Made by a program: the position numbers and the translations under genes
Notes under the pieces: generated by a model
The model's input: only the letters and a program-made list of their open reading frames with translations
Told to the model about the DNA's origin: nothing
The model's database searches: none
Source: Evansella vedderi
GTDB taxonomy: Bacteria > Bacillota > Bacilli > Bacillales > Salisediminibacteriaceae
DNA length: 64,000 nucleotides
Direction: 5' to 3'
Assembly (NCBI RefSeq): GCF_030813435.1
Contig: NZ_JAUSUG010000002.1
Coordinates: 186,001-250,000 of the forward strand
Shown: positions 61,235 through 64,000 of the stretch, in pieces
Layout: every line of letters starts with the position of its first letter
Numbering within the stretch: position 1 is the first letter of the stretch

Positions 61235-62295
61235 TAGTTATTGTTATAATTTTTTTTCATTTCATTAACAATTTCCTGGACTTCATCCACTAAATGAGGA
61301 GGAGAAATAACTTTTGCTTGATCCCCCCAACTTAGAATCCAATTAATCAAACCCCTACTAATTTTTGCCTTCGTGGAAAGGACGAAAGAGCCATCGTCAC
61401 CTTTTTTTATGTCTGCCTCTAACCCAAACTTATCAATAATTGGATTCACTAACCGTTCATTTGAAAATTGGATCTTTATCCAGCTATCTTCTCCTCCAAA
61501 CATTTGAAACGTATTCTGAACATAGCCACTTATATCCAACCTTTGTTTAATAAATTTATTGTCTGTTAATTGGATATTCCTCATTCGATCTAGCCTGTAA
61601 TGGCTTAAATTTTCATGCCTTACATGTTCGCCAATTAAATAATAAAAGTCCGATTCCCAGATAAGTGCATAAGCTTTCAATTCATAATACTCTCCATTTT
61701 TTCGTAAACAAAACTCTTTCTTCACGTTGTATTCACCATACTGAAAGGTAATAAACTTTTCTTCATTAATTGCACGGTGAATTTTATCAATATGTAATTT
61801 AATCAGTTGATAATTCTCATTAATGGATTGGTTATATATTAAGGGATCTGGAAGGGACTTCGCTATGTGTTTACTTGTTAATTTCTTTAACTTATTAATC
61901 AACATGTACTTTTCTTCGTTAGTAATAAACCTTGCTGAAAGAATAGGGTCAATCAACAATCGTAATTGATAGGTCTCAAACAACCGAGATTGATGACTAT
62001 ATAGCACCTTTCCAAACTTCCCTTTATTCTCCATTATTTCAAAGGAGTCATTATTTAATAAGTCAAAATCACGTTTAATCGCACGGGCATCTACTTCATA
62101 TTCATTGCCAAAAGCAAGTTGAAGTTCCTCACCAATAATGGCAATGATAATATCACCGTTGGAGGCGGTATTTTGTTTGTTGACGATGACTTTATCTCCT
62201 TTATCAATGCCCGCACCAATTATACTATCACCCGTAACGGTTAAGGCAAAGGTGTCTTTATGGGAAAGCATCCAGTCTGTTGGTAAAGTAATCAT
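61234..62295 (-). CDS. Chimeric S24 (LexA-type) fragment joined to a WYL-domain regulator
   Basis: 353 residues. Residues 1-55 are the front of a LexA-type S24 peptidase (FALTVTGDSIIGAGIDKGDKV, NTASNGDIIIAIIGEE), with the nucleophile Ser region but without the later catalytic Lys. At about residue 55 it switches to the last part of a DeoR-like HTH (NEYEVDARAIKRDFDLL). A complete WYL domain follows (residues about 165-230, then a C-terminal extension). The join suggests a deletion that fused two genes. The frame is continuous upstream through one stop codon with an HsdR_N segment. No good ribosome site precedes the ATG, so expression is doubtful. Confidence 0.65.
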   Translation of the reverse strand: MITLPTDWMLSHKDTFALTVTGDSIIGAGIDKGDKVIVNKQNTASNGDIIIAIIGEELQLAFGNEYEVDARAIKRDFDLLNNDSFEIMENKGKFGKVLYSHQSRLFETYQLRLLIDPILSARFITNEEKYMLINKLKKLTSKHIAKSLPDPLIYNQSINENYQLIKLHIDKIHRAINEEKFITFQYGEYNVKKEFCLRKNGEYYELKAYALIWESDFYYLIGEHVRHENLSHYRLDRMRNIQLTDNKFIKQRLDISGYVQNTFQMFGGEDSWIKIQFSNERLVNPIIDKFGLEADIKKGDDGSFVLSTKAKISRGLINWILSWGDQAKVISPPHLVDEVQEIVNEMKKNYNNN

Positions 62296-62891
62296 ACTTT
62301 CATATTACTCGTCTGCTGTAATCGGAACTACTGCTACTCCGTTCCCAATAAGAGGTATACTAGACTTCAAGTCATATTCCACGAACAACCCCGTTTCCGA
62401 GTCATAAATCTCCACATTCTCACTATCGTCCAGTTCCGTTGCATAAATATATTTTTTCCCGTTCTTTAAATTCATGTAAAGTCTCTTATCCTTCGTTTCT
62501 GGTAAAAACTGTGGCCGGCACTTGGGAAGATCGTTGAGCACTTCCCCTTGCCGGTCGATACACTTCACCTCCAAACCATCGGTGACAATCCCTAAACGAA
62601 CAGAGGGATCAGCTTCCATATAGGAAATTAGTTGTGCAGTAGCATCTTCAATACCAGTATCAAATCGCTTGATCTCAGCAAAGATATACGGGATCCAATT
62701 CACCGTTCAACATAGATGCTAACAGCAATACCCTCGTATCTCCTTTTGGAAAATTGCTGTACAGGGAACTCCAACTGGATAAGCTCCAAAGGATAGCCAT
62801 ATGTATTCATTAACTCCTTCAACAACCATTGACGGATAACTTCTTCCTTTGAACTAATATCAATCACTTGCTTGGTTAACTTGAATACCAA
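62296..62891 (-). pseudogene. HsdR_N-like nuclease segment, broken by frameshift and stop
   Basis: Two open pieces read EEVIRQWLLKELMNTYGYPLELIQLEFPV, given as its pattern, then (one frame over) WIPYIFAEIKRFDTGIEDAT and GIVTDGLEVKCIDRQGEVL. This is the N-terminal nuclease-like domain of type I restriction HsdR (PD-(D/E)XK fold). A frameshift lies at about 62700-62705, and a TAA at 62307-62305 interrupts the reading into the S24 segment. It was probably one protein. Confidence 0.7.
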
Positions 62892-63420
62892 TGGACTGAA
62901 ATGGCCTTAAGGAACAATCTCTTTTCATCCTTAGGTGCTCATTATTAATTTCCTTGATAAATTTCGACGGCTTCTTAACGGAAGACATGTAAAGGAGTTC
63001 ATTTGCCCTTGTCATCCCTACATAAGCAATTTCCGTTCCTCCGAATCCATCGTCTCCTGATCATCCATATCATACATTCGTTCATTTGGAATGATACCTT
63101 CATTTAATCCTTTCAGAAAAATTACTTTGAATTCTAATCCCTTAATAGAATGCATCGTCACTAACTTTACTTTATTCGATTCAAAATTCGGTGTGGATGT
63201 ATTCAAAATTTTACAAGGAATATTCGCTTTTTCTAAACCTACACTAGCACTCTCTATCAACCGCTTCTCCTTAGCTACAATACAAATCTCAGAAGATTCA
63301 TAATCATTTAAAAGCGTATTAATTTCATTGATAACAAATTCAAGCTACTTTCCACTGTTTGTAAAGAAGCGATAGATCGGTAGGTGACCGTGACGATCTA
63401 TCAAAGAGGGTTTTACAAAG
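62880..63420 (-). pseudogene. UvrD-like helicase C-terminal remnant
   Basis: Pieces in the right order read VKPSLIDRHGHLPIYRFF, LEFVINEINTLLNDYES, SEICIVAKEKRLIES, KVKLVTMHSIKGLEFKVIFL (helicase motifs V-VI region) and, after a one-base frameshift near 63018-63030, YVGMTRANELLYMSSVKKP. A TAG (63347-63345) replaces a likely GAG. The frame remains open upstream to about 63602 without recognised sequence. It runs on towards the HsdR_N segment, so a helicase-nuclease-S24 fusion is likely. The remaining 63603-64000 shows nothing clear. Confidence 0.65.
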
Positions 63421-64000
63421 TCCACATTGCTATTAATGTTTACGTCGTGCTCAATTAACCCATAAGCATAAAAGTATTCGCTCCTGCTCATATCGTAACC
63501 AATGCTAGTATAAAGTCCTCTGTAAGCATAATATGTAAAAAGGACCCTCTCTTGGTATAAGTGATATCGTCTAAAACAGCAACATACAGTAAGAAAGGAT
63601 CCTTACTATGAAAGAGTTGGAAATATTTATCCTCTGTGATTCACTAGAAAGTTTTACTTAAGTACCTACACGGTTCCACTTAATGTCCTTGGTGGTAAGT
63701 GTAAAAGGTTTCTTCCACACTTACCACTAAGGTTCCATATTCTTTAATTACTTTTTTCCCACCCACAAAAATTTTCTCTAACATAAGGTACTAAATAACT
63801 TCCTATAATAACATCTTACTTTTCCAAAATTTATTATACAACACTACAAAATAAAAATAAAAATAAAGATTTTGTTTAATTTTCTATTTCCTAATCATCC
63901 ATTTGTAAAAACCTATGATATAAATTGCAAACTATACTTTCTGTTTATTCCACGGGTGGTTACAGATCTGAAACTTCTTTTTATAAATTTAACGATCATC

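Noticed and set aside
1-64000. CRISPR array, tRNA or rRNA genes, intact prophage or intact transposase
   Set aside because: I saw no regular spaced repeats, cloverleaf sequences, or transposase or integrase signatures; only phage and repeat remnants are present.
63603-64000. A gene at the right edge of the window
   Set aside because: The region is AT-rich with frequent stops in all frames and no recognisable coding sequence.

Overview
The window looks like chromosome from a low-GC Bacillota, most likely a soil or alkaline-environment member of the Bacillaceae. The grounds are AT-rich DNA, GGAGG-type ribosome binding sites, several TTG and GTG starts, a class I preQ1 riboswitch, CUT1-type sugar importers without their own ATPase, and YesL, YkqA and 3D-domain proteins typical of Bacillus. 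Secreted proteins are acidic, which fits but does not prove a haloalkaliphile. I saw no rRNA, tRNA or CRISPR array.

Layout. (1) 0.1-6.6 kb, minus strand: an IclR-controlled operon with a fumarate-reductase-like flavoprotein, a TAXI-type TRAP binding lipoprotein, an MqnA-like protein and a fused TRAP permease. (2) 6.8-11.6 kb: a second IclR regulator divergent from a compact 3-hydroxybenzoate/gentisate operon. Its hydrolase is fused to a DinB-fold domain that may be the missing, thiol-dependent maleylpyruvate isomerase. (3) 11.9-26.7 kb, minus strand: a carbohydrate locus with YesL, a Cache/AraC-type regulator, an Lpl-like ABC importer, an enolase-superfamily dehydratase, a dehydrogenase-YciI fusion and two large, mutually related glycosidase-like proteins of unknown specificity. 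Two of its transcription units share an almost identical promoter, cre and inverted-repeat layout. (4) 27.2-34.0 kb: a duplicated MATE exporter (about 2 kb direct repeats) bracketing the riboswitch-controlled queCDE operon and a DUF1284 gene. (5) 34.3-40.8 kb: a GH115 alpha-glucuronidase, a polysaccharide deacetylase, and small or wall-related genes. (6) 41.2-50.2 kb: a secreted PIG-L/NEW3 protein, a XylR-like ROK repressor with a visible operator, an argininosuccinate-lyase-like enzyme and an ABC sugar importer, together an uncharacterised catabolic unit. (7) 50.3-59.6 kb: toxin-antitoxin and phage remnants, a NUDIX hydrolase, a PhyH oxygenase with a divergent AraC regulator, a YkqA-like gene split by a stop codon, a sigma-region-4/HNH protein, a TPR/winged-helix regulator and a metallopeptidase. 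(8) 59.8-63.6 kb: a decaying block with a DUF4041/GIY-YIG gene broken by one stop, and a UvrD-HsdR_N-S24 gene broken by stops and frameshifts and joined to a WYL regulator.

Taken together the window is an accessory, plant-polymer and aromatic-acid utilisation region. It carries interspersed palindromic repeats, and its last 10 kb contains unusually many broken genes. All family assignments are by eye from motifs; nothing was searched.
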